Origin: Mactra quadrangularis
Taxonomy: Eukaryota > Mollusca > Bivalvia > Venerida > Mactridae
Assembly: GCA_025267735.1 (NCBI GenBank)
Contig: CM046293.1
Location: 11,370,560-11,434,559, forward strand
Reading direction: 5' to 3'
Length of the DNA stretch: 64,000 nt
Position 1 is the stretch's first letter, and each line of letters opens with the position of its first letter. Made by a program: the position numbers and the translations under genes. Of the stretch, positions 9,323 through 21,021 are shown in pieces. Below the pieces are notes generated by a model. It did no database searches. It saw only the letters and a list, made by a program, of their open reading frames with translations, and was not told the DNA's origin.

Positions 9323-12127
9323 ATGAGAGACGTGAGAAAATTGACTGGAAATGTTTGTACAGAGTTAGCAAGGAATAGGTAAGTGTTTATTTAAAATTAA
9401 ATTTCGTCAAACGTTGAGCTTTAAATACAGAATGTTACTTATTACAAGCATTTCGTCTGTTTATTGCAACCTTTCTCTAACTCAGATCTTCATTTTTTTC
9501 ATGAGGTCTATGAAATATTTTCAATTCTATTATATTTCGATACAGAAAATAGTAATAAAATGTCTATTTTTTTATTTTAAAGACGACGCTGCAGATTGTT
9601 ATTGTCTTAAATCATTTTTAAAGCGAAATTAAAATGAACATAAAAATAACGACAAGCTAAGTGTAGGTTATCATATATGTTTTAATTTTGAGCACTTTTG
9701 TCCCAATTAGATATAAATAAATTATTTGTTTACAGAGACCTAAGTATTCAGAATACCACCATAACAACTGAAAAAAGAAAATGGAAACCAAACAAGTACA
9801 TAGTGTTTAATGATAATGAAAGTTCTAAATCTAGTTTTTCATCAAGACAACCCATCTCTGGTGAGTTTATTTATACTAATTTATTTCGCTAGACTGTGAA
9901 GCAAGTTCATACAACTTATATTTTAACACTTTCGAGTCCAGTTCCTGGTACATTTGAATTTGTCGTAATTTTGGCCACCAGCTGCAAGAAATTAACAAAA
10001 TTATTAAAAAAATTATTGCATTCTGGAGATCATGTGACTTTATACCCTGATTTAGAATATCAACACGCTAGCAAACTGTGTTATTGTCTTTGCTACTGAA
10101 CCAAAATACATTTCAAGTTTCTACAAATCGTAAAATTCATCAATTTATATTGTTTTAATCAACACTTACTTGTAAGCAAACATTTGACAAATGTTATTAA
10201 CGTCAAACACCTATTACAGGTTCCAACAAAATCTCAGAATGGACAAGAAAAGATAACTCTCCTCAAAGATCAGCCTATGAATACACAGAAAGATATAAGA
10301 AAATTAGACAACATGAATCTGAAATTAGACAAGATATTGTGAATGTAATTCAACAGAAAATTAGCGATGTTCAAGGTAAATTTAATGTAGATTGCTATTT
10401 AAAAAATACAGTGCAACCTCTCTTAAGCAACACCAATTGGAAGGACCTAAAATGTGCTGTTGTTCAGAGGTTGCATTCTCGTTCCCAAAGTCTAGTAGGA
10501 TTCTAAATAATAGCTAGTATTGAGAATCCTACTAGACTCTGGGAACGAGAATGAGAGGTAGTTGAACTGCAGAAGTTTAATTTAATGAAAAATATACCTA
10601 ATGGGAAATGTCAAAAGCTGTTATTGTGCAGAGGATTTGTTCTGTAGAGAATCGCTCTGCAAAGGCTATACTGTACTATGTACTCGTGATTTTTCTCGTA
10701 CTTTTTATGCACTAGCTTGTGAAACCAACAAGCTGACGATTTTGTAAGTTATGCACAGATAGCGCACGACTTTTATGTGAACATGTAGACCTTTTGTTTA
10801 TTATGGATAGCAAGATATCGCCACTATTAACCGAACATGTCCCAAAATGCATCAAAACATACATTTCTACCTTTACAGCTGATACTAAGCTGATATACCT
10901 AAATGCCACTAAAATACCCCTTTAAACAAGAGACTTCCTTATTAAGATGAAAGCTTATCCTAATTATGCTCACACATTACCAATGATCCCACAAAAGAAT
11001 GGCCTTTTGCTAATGTTGCTACAACTTGTAACCCAGCCCTATTGCTTTTGTTTTCTGCAATGTGTTATTGTTTATGCTCTTCTCTGGCTTTAAAGCTTTA
11101 CTTCTTATTAATTTGTATGTAATTTACCTTGGGTGTGGAATTCTTATGCCAGACTTGTTAGACTCGTACCTATATGGCTGCGGACGAGTAAATATGTCCA
11201 GCCCACTCGTCCGAGGACAAGTTATATTTTTAGCTGTAAAATAATTCTAACATAGCTATACAATGTACTTACAATATAGATATTTCAATGCTTCTATCAC
11301 ATTAAACAGTGTACTATTTTTTATTATCAATCATTTATCATTACTAATAGTATGTATTCTACATCATAGTTCTATATATTTCTTTTTGAGTATTGAACTT
11401 CTGGGCAAGTGCGTTTTGATCCTGGACGAGTTGATTTTCAGGTTGCAAATGTCCGTGGCCTAGTAAAAAAATGGAAATTACACATATCTGATTACTGTTA
11501 TATGAAAAAGGCATGCAATGGAATATCATTAAGCTAAAGATTTTCACTTAAAAAACTCATGTGTTCTATTTTTATTTTCCAGAGTATACAACAAAGGCAA
11601 GAGGTTCCAAAAGACGTATTGATGAAAACACTGATGATTGTAATGATGAATGCAAAGTTAGGAAAATGGTGGCAAATGATGAAAATAAAGACAAAGTAAA
11701 TAGTAATGCCCACGAAAACATCGCGATTATGAACCAACCACATACAGATGAGAATAATAAAAAGAGAAAGTCTGATGTCAACGCTGACAGTGTAAGCGAA
11801 ATGAAAAGACCAAAGATCAAGTTTCGACTCGGCACAGAAAACCCACCCACAAGTATCCCTGAAGTGCCGAAAGAAAATTTAAATGAGGTTCAAGAGTGTT
11901 CCAACGCATGTGTATGTAAAACAGGACCTAGTGTAAAACCAAAGCCAATTTCACGACGAGGTGAACAACCAGAAAAGTCATTGTACCAAAAGTTACTACA
12001 GAGACGCCTTCTCAGCACAGTTAACATGGTGTTCCATGATTGTTGTTCATTGAAATGTTGTGAGAAATGGTGTGAAAAGAGAATATCCGTGATATGTAAG
12101 AAAATGGTTTTGATAAGTCTAACTTGA
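9323..12127 (+). CDS. Orphan gene family, unit 2 (continuous 293-aa frame, altered C-terminus)
   Basis: I do not recognise this protein. The spliced model is join(9323-9378, 9736-9860, 10220-10375, 11583-12127), all introns GT-AG, giving 293 codons. Residues 1-60 are basic and Ser/Asn-rich. Residues 61-112 (exon 3) are a charged, probably helical segment around SAYEYTERYKKIRQ. Residues 113-200 are hydrophilic with NLS-like KKRKS (172-176) and KRPKIK (187-192). Cysteines fall in CSNACVCK (218-225) and CCSLKCCEKWC (266-276), possibly metal binding. Against unit 3, one base is lost after aatatccg, so the last residues are replaced and the acidic tail is lost. The family stop would have been at 12217-12219. 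A possible ATTAAA poly(A) signal is at 12338-12343. It is probably nuclear, judged only from the basic patches. Confidence 0.7.
10409..10673 (+). mobile_element. pogo-like MITE in intron 3 of unit 2
   Basis: The element starts CAGTGCAACCTCTC and ends GGCTATACTG. It is flanked by TA on both sides (10407-10408 and 10674-10675), as expected for Tc1/mariner/pogo target duplications. The nested hairpin occupies 10474-10553 with one arm mismatch. I see no coding capacity. Confidence 0.65.
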
Positions 12128-12439
12128 GGGTTGACTACTTCAGCTGGGGACAATATGAACAAAAACAAGATGACGAAAGCAATGATGACGTAGACAACAA
12201 CGATGATTGGTTCTGGTGAACCATGTATCATCTTACTACATTTTATTCATTTATAGTCCATTAATTGATGAAATGCAAAAAGCAATTTATCAACTTGATA
12301 TTTGGTTTGTCTAGTACAGACGTTTACTTTTTAAACTATTAAAAATCATGTATACGTACGTATACCTGCAAGTAAAAACCAAATGGTTTTGTTTTAATTA
12401 TTGTTTACAGTAAAATATGTGTTCTGTGTCGGTGTCTTA

Positions 12440-13012
12440 TAAAGGCAAAGCTCAGGATTTCGAATCAAGTGTCCCTAAGAGGTTGCTGGTTAGAGTCTCA
12501 CCCGGACTGGTTATATTCTTCCATGGAAATTCGACAATAATGTTGATTTTCCTCCATTGATTAGGTATAACAACAACAACAACAACCTTTATTGCTCTAA
12601 ACATACACCATGTTTATAGCAAACAGAATGAAATTTACAAACACATATAGTGAACATGGCATTATCATAAACAGACATACGAAAAAAAAAGAAATTTAAA
12701 TGAATCCCATGGTGATCACCCGCATATATTATATATATAACCCATAGTAAAAACATGTAATTATGATAAAATAAAATGAAGAAACATGCCCTTCATACAA
12801 GTTTAGGGCTAAATATTTTGTTTGTATTGTATAAAGATATTATATTCAGCCTAGTCTGGTAAGAAATATAACATTTACATGGTCAATTTAAATCTGATGG
12901 CACACCTTTGCAGGATATGTACTAAACATTTTCACCAAATAAACCTAGGTAAGGTGAGCTTGCCTCAGTAAAATGACAATAATGTTTGTCGACACGGCGT
13001 TAAACCCACTGG
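12440..13012 (+). mobile_element. SINE split by a LINE 3' end, downstream of unit 2
   Basis: The SINE head (gttagagtctcacccgg) and early body stop at ccattgattaggtat. The SINE tail resumes near 12937 with cctaggtaaggtgagcttgc and ends ttgtcgacacggcgttaaac. The DNA between is the LINE fragment listed separately. Confidence 0.65.
12567..12937 (-). mobile_element. 5'-truncated LINE 3' end
   Basis: Read on the minus strand, the fragment ends in gagcaataaaggttgttgtt, an AATAAA followed by a (GTT)n tail. CR1/L2-like LINEs often end this way. No reverse-transcriptase frame remains. The same fragment occurs at the same SINE position in units 3, 5 and 7 and in the inverted copies, but not in unit 1. 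Confidence 0.6.
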
Positions 13013-14395
13013 CACCAGAGTCCTCACACTCGTTAAATACGCACACATATAATAATAATTACACATTAACATAGATCCCATGCTACTTAAAAATGACTTA
13101 CAGTCAAGAAATACACTAATGGACAGGTACATTTTCCCAATTCTAGGGGGGGGGGGGGGGTCCGGGCCCCCCTGACCCCCCTTTGGATCCGCCTTTGTGG
13201 ACCCTACGCAACTCTTGTAAAAATTGGACTGATATGAAAATCACTAATTTGAGAATGGTGATTTTATTATCAGTAAATATAATTTGTATTATAATTGTTA
13301 TTTTAAAAAGGGTTTTACTAACAATTAAATCTCCGTTTTGCCATTACATGCTCTTTTTCGCCTAAAAGTCTCCATTTCGTATCTTATCCATGCCAGTTTT
13401 AAATGACGTAAATAGGCACATGGATTTCGTGCATAATTACTTGTGTAATCGGTATGGTTCAGACGACCAAAATATTTAGAATTTACTTTTTAGAGAGCAA
13501 CTTCTATGAAATAGAATAATTTGAAAGTTAAAGGTGCAATAATGAAGGATAAAATTCTAGAATTTATTCAATGTCGGATCTGGATATTACGAAGTGTTTG
13601 GGTAATTCAGGTAAGTGGTATAATTAACAATTGAGAGCCGTCCATGGACAGCGCTCTCGACTGTTAGGAGTGCTCTTGTAAACGGAATTAAATATGAAAT
13701 TCAATTGAGATGAGAAAAATTTAACAAGAATACTTTCATTGACTGCAGCTTAATTATTTTTGCGGATCTTCTTACTAAAACATTTTCAATATAAAAGACT
13801 CACAATTTAAAATAGTAAAAATTCAAGCTAGAGTGATGCAACTTTAAAATTGACTTCCGATGGTAATACCGTAGTCATGTGTGAATATTCAAATTAATCC
13901 CTTCAGTAGTTGCCAAGATAAAATGTTGCATTAGAACGTTTTACGTATACGAAAGTTTTTAGGTCGAAGAGTCCAGTGGGCGAAAATAAAATAGTTCCGT
14001 TCTTAAAAGTACCGAAATGCGTGGCTTTTATCATCGATTTATTCATTCGAACGCTCTTGGTTTTATCAAAACGATATTTTTGCCAGCGATATTGTCCGAA
14101 CTTTTCGATTGAGCATAAAAAACCTATACCATACCCCAGAAAAATGTTTCGTCCCTCGTTTCGTAACTCAGTTCCTGTAATAGGCCCTACCGGCATGCAT
14201 ATGTACGTATCTCGGAACTGTGTTCGTTTTACTCGTGTGAAACTCTATATTTCTATATTTGTTTGAGGCAAAAGTTTATTACTGCACTTTAATAGTTGCA
14301 CAAACCTTTAATTGTGTCAGTACTTCACCTATTTCTTTATTGATTGATTTAAAATATGTTTAACTGTTTCACTACTAGTGCATTTCATGCAATTC
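13013..14395. other. Spacer between units 2 and 3
   Basis: No gene is seen. It contains a G/C palindrome region (13141-13194), the shared spacer blocks and the conserved block at about 13945-14195. About 0.8 kb found in other spacers is missing here: the sequence jumps near 13940 from ttgcattagaacg to tacgaaagtttttagg. Open frames over the conserved block on both strands (about 96 aa) are not supported as genes. Confidence 0.55.
13141..13194. repeat. G15 run and C-rich inverted tract
   Basis: A run of 15 G at 13146-13160 is followed by tccgggccccc and further C runs. Every other copy has the same tract with a different G/C run length, so it behaves as a length-variable simple repeat that could fold as a hairpin or G-quadruplex. 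Confidence 0.7.
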
Positions 14396-14654
14396 TATAT
14401 TGCGAATGTGATAAAATATTGCACATTGAACTGCATATTACATACATTAAAATAACTGTATATAAAATTGTATATTGAATATGAAATTGTAAATAGTATA
14501 CAAATGTATAGATCTATATGTATAGATAAAAAAAATGTATATTATAAATAGTTAATTATTGTTATGATTTTTTATGTTGTTGTATTTTTACCAGTTTTTT
14601 TATTTGGTTTACATTCACAAGGTATAATTTCTATAATCTAAAGTATGCGCTTAG

Positions 14655-14768
14655 TAGTTGGTTAACAGCTAAATCCAGAGATTTAGCCTTTCCAGGAGGA
14701 GTGAGTAGGTTGACTGACCGCCGTTATATGACTTTATACAATATGTTGCTACGGCGTTAAACCCAACA
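14655..14768 (+). mobile_element. SINE 3'-body fragment upstream of unit 3
   Basis: This is the same fragment as at 251-372 (gatttagcctttccagg to cggcgttaaacccaac). Confidence 0.65.
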
Positions 14769-14939
14769 GAAACAAAAATAAAATAAGCCTCATCAAATAT
14801 AAGTATATAACATTCTGTCACATGTAAGTAATTCGTTTTCTCCAGACTAGTTATTTTGATGATTTATAAGCACGGAACATATATAAGGGAGACAATGTCA
14901 AATTAAATACGTTTGAAACTGAACTGAATTTATTTGACT

Positions 14940-15594
14940 CGTCGGTCGGCTGCCAAAAGTTCGTAACTATGCTTTTTGACAAAAATGACTTTTTGACTGC
15001 ACGAAGTACGCCAAAGCGATTCCCGTCTTGTCTCAAAACGTCGTACCTGTAAGCCAATCAATACCCGAAATATTGTCATGAGATGAAATATCGTAACTCC
15101 GTTTGGTTTTTTGAACAACGGTCAAAATATCGTATCTCACACTTAACATCCCATTGTTGATAAAAAATGATCATGCGGTTAGATTTTGTTCTTTTAAGAG
15201 GTAAAATATGTTTTATTTCAACCACTTCATTCATTTTACATTAATTTTGTATGCTTATCTTATATGATTTGCATTTTGTGGCTTTTTATTTCGTCAAAAA
15301 CGATTGAAAATAGTTAATGTCATTTCGGTATTCTACACAAGCAATAAAATTAGGAAGCAGAAATAATGCATTTATTACATTTTATTGTTTGCAAGCATGG
15401 GAAACAGTTATCTTTGACGAATGTTGCAATAAATGAAATTTATGTCTGTCAAATGCGAGTTACGACATTTTGAAACAAAACATTATTATTTTTAGCTAGA
15501 TAATTTTGAGATACGACTTTTTAATAAAATAGTTTTTTCCTTCTCCTGAAAACTTTGAAAAAATGAGATACGAGGTTTTGGCAGCCGACCGACG
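14940..15594. mobile_element. TIR element (CGTCGGTCGGCTGCC) upstream of unit 3
   Basis: The terminal inverted repeats are CGTCGGTCGGCTGCCAAAA at the left and its complement at the right (ggcagccgaccgacg, ending 15594). About 655 bp, AT-rich, with repeated atcgtaact/gagatacga motifs and no transposase frame. It replaces a short stretch present in unit 2 and occurs only before unit 3 in this window. Confidence 0.7.
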
Positions 15595-15952
15595 CAATAC
15601 ATGTTGTACTCGTAACATGGTAATTAGCGATAATTTTCATTGGTTAAACTGTTACATAGATACAGAGTCATACAAAAGCCAAGTAATCACTTCTTTTAGT
15701 ATAACATTTTATTTGTTCAGTCGTTCTCATATACCACGCCACTTTTTTCATTAACATGGTCATCAGAACTGCTTAGTAAATTGTATGACAAATTAAGCAA
15801 TAGGAACAATCTTAAAGATCGCCGATGTTGTTCCAAATGCAAAATTAGACGCAATAAATTATTCACCTCATTATTAAATTATTTTTTAATTTAAAATTGG
15901 TCATGGCTATTGATGACGAAATTTATGCTGGAGAACGCTCAATAATATGATA

Positions 15953-16071
15953 TTTGACGTTCTCTAACGTCATGACGTCCTCTAACGTCATGACGTCAAA
16001 AAACGTCACAGTTACATATGACGTAATAACGTAACGTATACAACGCCAGAATCACTATAACGACATATAAA
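15953..16071 (+). promoter_or_regulatory. Expanded CRE-like cluster and TATA box, unit 3
   Basis: The cluster is the same as in other units, but a 17-bp block (ctctaacgtcatgacgt) is duplicated in tandem, adding two ACGT cores. TATAAA is at 16066-16071, 55 bp before the ATG at 16126. Confidence 0.7.
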
Positions 16072-16125
16072 GCGCCCAAAGCAGCATCATATAAGAGATA
16101 CAGATTAATATTACAAGAAGAAATA

Positions 16126-19100
16126 ATGCGAGACATGAGAAAATTGACTGGAAATGTTTGTACAGTGTTAGCAAGGAATAGGTAAGTGTTTATTTAAAAT
16201 TAAATTTCCTCAAACGTTGAGCTTTAAATACAGAATGTTACTGCAACCCTGCTCTAACTCAGATATTCAATTTTATTCAGGAGGTCTATAAAATATTTTC
16301 AATTCTATAATATTTCGATACAGAAAATGGTAAAACAATAATGTCTATTTTTTTTTATTTTAAAGACGACGCTGCAGATTGTTATTGTCTTAAATCATTT
16401 TCAAAGCGAAATTAAAATGAACATAAAAACAGTGTAGGTTATCATATATGTTTTAATTTTTAGCACTTTTGTCCCAATTAGATAAATATAAATTTATTTG
16501 TTTACAGAGACCAAAGTATCAAGAGTGTCACCATAACAACTGAGAAAAGAAAATGGAAACCAAACAAGTACATAGTGTTTAATGATAATGACAGTTCTAA
16601 ATCTAGTTTTTCTTCAAGACATACCATCACTGGTGAGTTTGTTTATATTAATTTATCTTAGCTCGATTGTGAAGCAAGTACATACAACTTATATTAAACA
16701 CTTTCGAGTCCACTTCCTGGTACATTCGAATTAGTCGTAATTTTGGCAGCCAGCTGCAAGAAATTAACGAAAATAATAAATGTATTATTGCATTCTGGAG
16801 ATCATGTGACTTAATACCCTGAATTAGAATATCAACGCGCTAGCAACCTGTGTTTTTGTCTTTGCTACTGAACAAATACTAGTCAAGTTCCTACAAATAT
16901 TAAATTAAAAAAATCTATTTATATATTTAGTTTCAATCAACACTATCTTGCAGTCTACGAATATAGAGGGTGTCCGGTTACCCGGACAACCACTTTATAG
17001 TTCGGACAACCAAACATTTCTTTTGGGAAACCAAAATTCTACAAGCAATAGATAGTGCTGGCTGCTAAATCAAACTGTTTGGGCAAACACTTTCATATTT
17101 TAATTTCGTAGATTGTATCTTTTAAGCTAACTTTTCACAAATATAATGAATGTCAAACCTCTATTACAGGTTCCAACAAAATCTCAGAATGGACAAGAAA
17201 AGATAACTTCCTCAAAGATCAGCCTATGAATACACAGAAAGATATAAGAAAATTAGACAACGTGAATCAGAAATTAGACAAGATATTGTGGATGTAATTC
17301 AACAGAAAATTAGCGATGTTCAAGGTAAATTTAATGAAGATTGCTATTTAAAAACTACAGTGCAACCTCTCTTAAGCAACACCAACTGGGAGGGCATAAA
17401 ATGTGTTGTTGTTCAGAGGTTGCATTCTTGTTCCCAGAGTCTAGTAGGATTCTAAATAATAGCTAGTATTGAGAAACCTACTAGACTCTGGGAACGAGAA
17501 TGAGAGGTTGTTGTTTCGCAGAGGTTTAATTTAATTAAAATTATAACTAAGGGAAATGTCAAAAGTTGTTATTGTGCAGATGATTTGTTCTGTAGAGGAC
17601 CGCTCTGCAAAGGCTATACTTTACTAAGTACTTGTGATTTTTCTCGTACTTTTTATGCACTAGCTTGTGAAACCAAAAAGCTAACGATCCTGTTTTTGTA
17701 AGCTATGCACATATAGGGTACGAATTTTATGTGAAAAATGTAAACCTTTTGTTTATTATGGATAGCAGGATATTGCCACTGTTAACCGAACATATTCCCA
17801 AAGGCATCAAAACATACATTTCTACCCTTATAGCTGTTACATATATGCAACTAAAATACCCCTTTAAACAAGAGACTTCCTTATCAAGAAGAACGCTGAT
17901 CCTAATTATGTTAATAACGACTCCCACAAAATGAGGATCTTTTGCTAATGTTGCTACAACATGTGACCCAGCCCTATTGTTTTTGTTATCTGCAATGTGT
18001 AATTCCTTATGCTCTTCCCAGGCTTTAAAGCTTTACTTTTTATTAATTTGTATATTCATTACCTGGGGTGTGGAATTCCTATGCCCAACTTGTCAGACTC
18101 GTACCTATATCGCTGCGGACGAGCAAATATGTCCAGCCCACTCGTCCGAGGACAAGTTATATACTTTAGCTGTATACTAACATAGTATGCTTAATAATAT
18201 AGATATTTCAATGTTTCAATAGCATTAAATAGTGAACTATTTTATTATCAATCATTTATCATTACTTACAGTATTTACTTAACATCATAGTTCTATATTT
18301 TTTTCCGAGTATTGAACTTCTGGGCAAGTGAGTTTTGATTCTGGACAAGTTGATTTTAATGTTGCAATTGTACGTGGGCAAGTGGAAAAAAACTTGAAAT
18401 TACACATATCTGATTACTGTTACATGTATATGAAAACAGTAAAATATCATTAAGCTAAAGATTTTCATTTAAAAAACTCATGTGTTCTATTTTCATTTTC
18501 CAGACCATACAACAAAGGCAAGAGGTTCCAAAAGACGTATTGATGAAAACACTGGTGGTGATAGTGATGAATGCAAAGTCAAGAAAATGATGGCAAATGA
18601 TGAAAATAAAGTCAAAGTGAATAGCAATGCACATGAAAACATCCCCATTAAGAACAAACCACATACAGATGAGAAAAATAAAAAGAGAAAGTCTGTTGAA
18701 GACGCTGATACAGTAAGCGAAATGAAAAGACCAAAGATCAAGTTTCGACTGGGTTCTGAAAACCCACGCGCAAGTATCCCTGAAGTGCCGAAAGAAAATT
18801 TAAATGAGATTCAAGAGTGCTCCAACTCATGTGTATGTAAAGCAGGACCTAGTGTAAAACCTAAGCCAATTTCACGACGAGGTGAACGACCAGAAAAGCC
18901 ATTGTACCAAAAGTTACTACAGAGGCGACTTCTTAACACAGTTAACATGGTGTTCCATGATTGTTGTTCACTGAAATGTTGTGAGAAATGGTGTGAAAAG
19001 AGAATATCAGCTGATATGTTAGAAAATGGTTTTGATAAGTCTAACTTGAGAGTGAATTACTTCAGCTGGGGACAATATGAACAAAATCAAGATGACGAAA

Positions 19101-19141
19101 GCAAGGATGACGAAGGCAACGACGATGATTGGTTCTGGTGA
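16126..19141 (+). CDS. Orphan gene family, unit 3 (intact exon 4, 1-nt deletion in exon 3)
   Basis: The exons are 16126-16181, 16508-16632, 17170-17324 and 18504-19141, with GT-AG borders. Exon 3 is 155 nt, not 156: one base is missing near 17209 (aacttcctc against aactctcctc). Inclusion of exon 3 therefore shifts the frame and reaches a stop within the exon. Exon 3 is a phase 1-1 cassette, so skipping it would restore the frame into exon 4. With the base restored the family protein would be about 324 residues. Exon 4 is fully open: basic NLS-like KKRKS and KRPKIK, CSNSCVCK, CCSLKCCEKWC, then an acidic tail ending DDDWFW. The poly(A) candidate is ATTAAG here. It may be an assembly error, a pseudogene, or a gene using exon skipping. 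Confidence 0.65.
16950..17115. mobile_element. Small candidate MITE in intron 2 of unit 3
   Basis: A stretch absent from the other units is bounded by tctacgaa and its complement ttcgtaga, and has internal repeats of cggacaacca. The ends are short, so this is tentative. Confidence 0.35.
17358..17621 (+). mobile_element. pogo-like MITE in intron 3 of unit 3
   Basis: Same element as in units 1 and 2, starting CAGTGCAACCTCTC. The nested hairpin spans 17423-17502 with a few mismatches. Confidence 0.6.
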
Positions 19142-19369
19142 ACCATTTGTCATCTTACTACATTTTATTCATTTATAGTCCATTAATTAATGAAATGCAA
19201 ATGACAATTTATCAACTTAATATTTGGTTTGTCTAGTACAGACGTTTATTTTCTAAACTATTAAGAAATATGTATACGTACGTATACCTGCATGTAAAAA
19301 CAAAATGTCTTTGTTTTAATTATTGTTTACAGTAAAATCATAGTTCTGTGTCCGTGTCTTTAAGGTTCA

Positions 19370-20015
19370 CGCTCAGGATTTCGAATCAAGTGTCCCTAAG
19401 GGGTTGCTTGTTAGAGCCTCACCTGGAATAGTTATACCCTTCTATGGAAATTTGACAATGTTGATTTTCCTCCATTGATTTGGTACAACAACAACCTTTA
19501 TTGCTCTAAACATACAACATGTTTATAGCAAACAGAATGAAATTTATTATAAACAGACATACAAAAAAAGAAAGAAATTTAAATGAATCCCACGGTGATC
19601 ACCCACATATATATATAACCCATAGCAAAAATACGTAATTATGGTAAAATAAAATGAAGAAACATGCCCTTCATACAAGTTTAGGGCTAAAAATTTTGTT
19701 TGTATTGTATAAAGATATTATATACAGCCTAGACTGGTAAAAAATATCACATTTACATGGTCAATTTAAATCTGAAGGCACGCCTTTGCAGGATCTGTAC
19801 TAAACATTTTCACCCAATCAATGCTTAGTCCGTTCTAAAAAAGGAAAAATAGTGTACATAATATTATGTATAATATAATGGAAAAGATGTCGAACGTTTG
19901 GAAGGGTTAGTTAGTCTTGGTTATAGACAAAGGTCCAGGAAACCTAGGTTAGGTGAGCTTGCCTAAGTAAAAAGACAATAATGTTTTTCGACACGGCGTT
20001 AAACCCACTGGCACC
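19370..20015 (+). mobile_element. SINE split by a LINE 3' end, downstream of unit 3
   Basis: The SINE starts gttagagcctcacctgg and its second part ends tcgacacggcgttaaaccca. The nested minus-strand LINE 3' end lies at about 19485-19890. It is the same arrangement as at 12440-13012 but keeps more of the SINE body (gtcgaacgtttggaagggtt). Confidence 0.65.
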
Positions 20016-20666
20016 AGAGTCCTCACACTCGTTAAATACGCACACATATAATAATACATACACATTAACATATATCCCATGCTACTTTAAAATGACTTAC
20101 AGTCAAGAAATACACTAATGGACAGGTACATTTTCCAAATTCTAGGGGGGGTCCGACCCCCCCCCCGGCTGGACCCGCCTATATGAACCCTACGTTTTAA
20201 GCAACTCTTGTAAAAATTGGGCTGATATAAAAACACTAATATGAGAAGGGTGATTTTATTATCAGTAAATATAATTTGTATTATTATTGTTATTTTAAAC
20301 AAGAAATGTCTTTAAAAAAGACAAACGGCGTCGATTTAAAAACAAGAGGGTCCAAAGGGCCCTGGGTGCTCACCTGAGGAAAAGGTCAAAGGTCACAGAA
20401 GAGCCATTTACAGAGGACCACTAATGTTAAAACCTATTTTTTTGACCCAGTGACCTCCTTATTCAACCAATCAGACCTATTTGAACAATTTTGGTAGGAA
20501 ACCACCCGCGGACCATTCCTGTTGAGTTGGGGCAAATTATCATAAGCGGTTCAAGAGAAGATGTTGTTTGAACTTTTCCTTATATAATTCAATGTAATAT
20601 TGTGATTCATGGGGTGGGGTAATTTTGACCCAGGGGCATAATTTGAACAACTGTGATGGAGGACCT

Positions 20667-20972
20667 CTAGATGATGTTATATACCAAATATGAAAGCTCT
20701 AGGCCTTGTAGTTTCAGACAAGAAGATTTTTGATAATTGCATTGTGAAAACCTATTTTTTGATTCCGTGACCTCCGTTAGTATTTGCTCATACAAGTTGT
20801 GACCACGCATCATCACTTCATCAACAACATTTGCAGACCAGTTTCGCAGACTTGGCACATGATTGCCTACCGTAAACAATATAACAGCCAATGCAATTGC
20901 CGTACACTGATAACCTGCAGCTTGTGAGGATATCTGACCTTGGTGAAATCGACCGTTAATAATCCTTACCAT
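20667..20972 (-). pseudogene. Fragment resembling a mobile-element cysteine protease
   Basis: A 101-codon frame opens at ATG 20972. Residues 1 to about 68 contain GRFHQGQ, AAGYQCTAIALAV with a candidate catalytic Cys, then WSANVVDEVMMRGHNLYEQI. This order (HQG, a small residue before QC followed by a hydrophobic helix, W, then a D...GxxLY motif) resembles the N-terminus of papain-fold cysteine proteases that I recall from proteins of aquatic-animal mobile elements. The last part of the frame is common repeat sequence (the tttcagacaagaagattttt tract). No His/Asp half is present, so at best it is a truncated relic. The family match is from memory. Confidence 0.35.
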
Positions 20973-21021
20973 TGTTTTGATCTCCGTTGCCCGTTCAATG
21001 TTGTTTAGAGTCAGCTACCTA

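Noticed and set aside
11572..11850. Hydrophobic 82-92 aa frames antisense to exon 4 (also at 18493, 31762, 39456, 50572 and 63552)
   Set aside because: They are shadows of the lysine- and aspartate-rich exon 4, whose complement reads as Phe/Leu/Ser. Sense splice sites and the paralogue pattern support exon 4.
13903..14196. 97-aa minus-strand frame over the conserved spacer block
   Set aside because: Both strands are open in this copy only; in other copies indels break both frames, so coding is not what is conserved.
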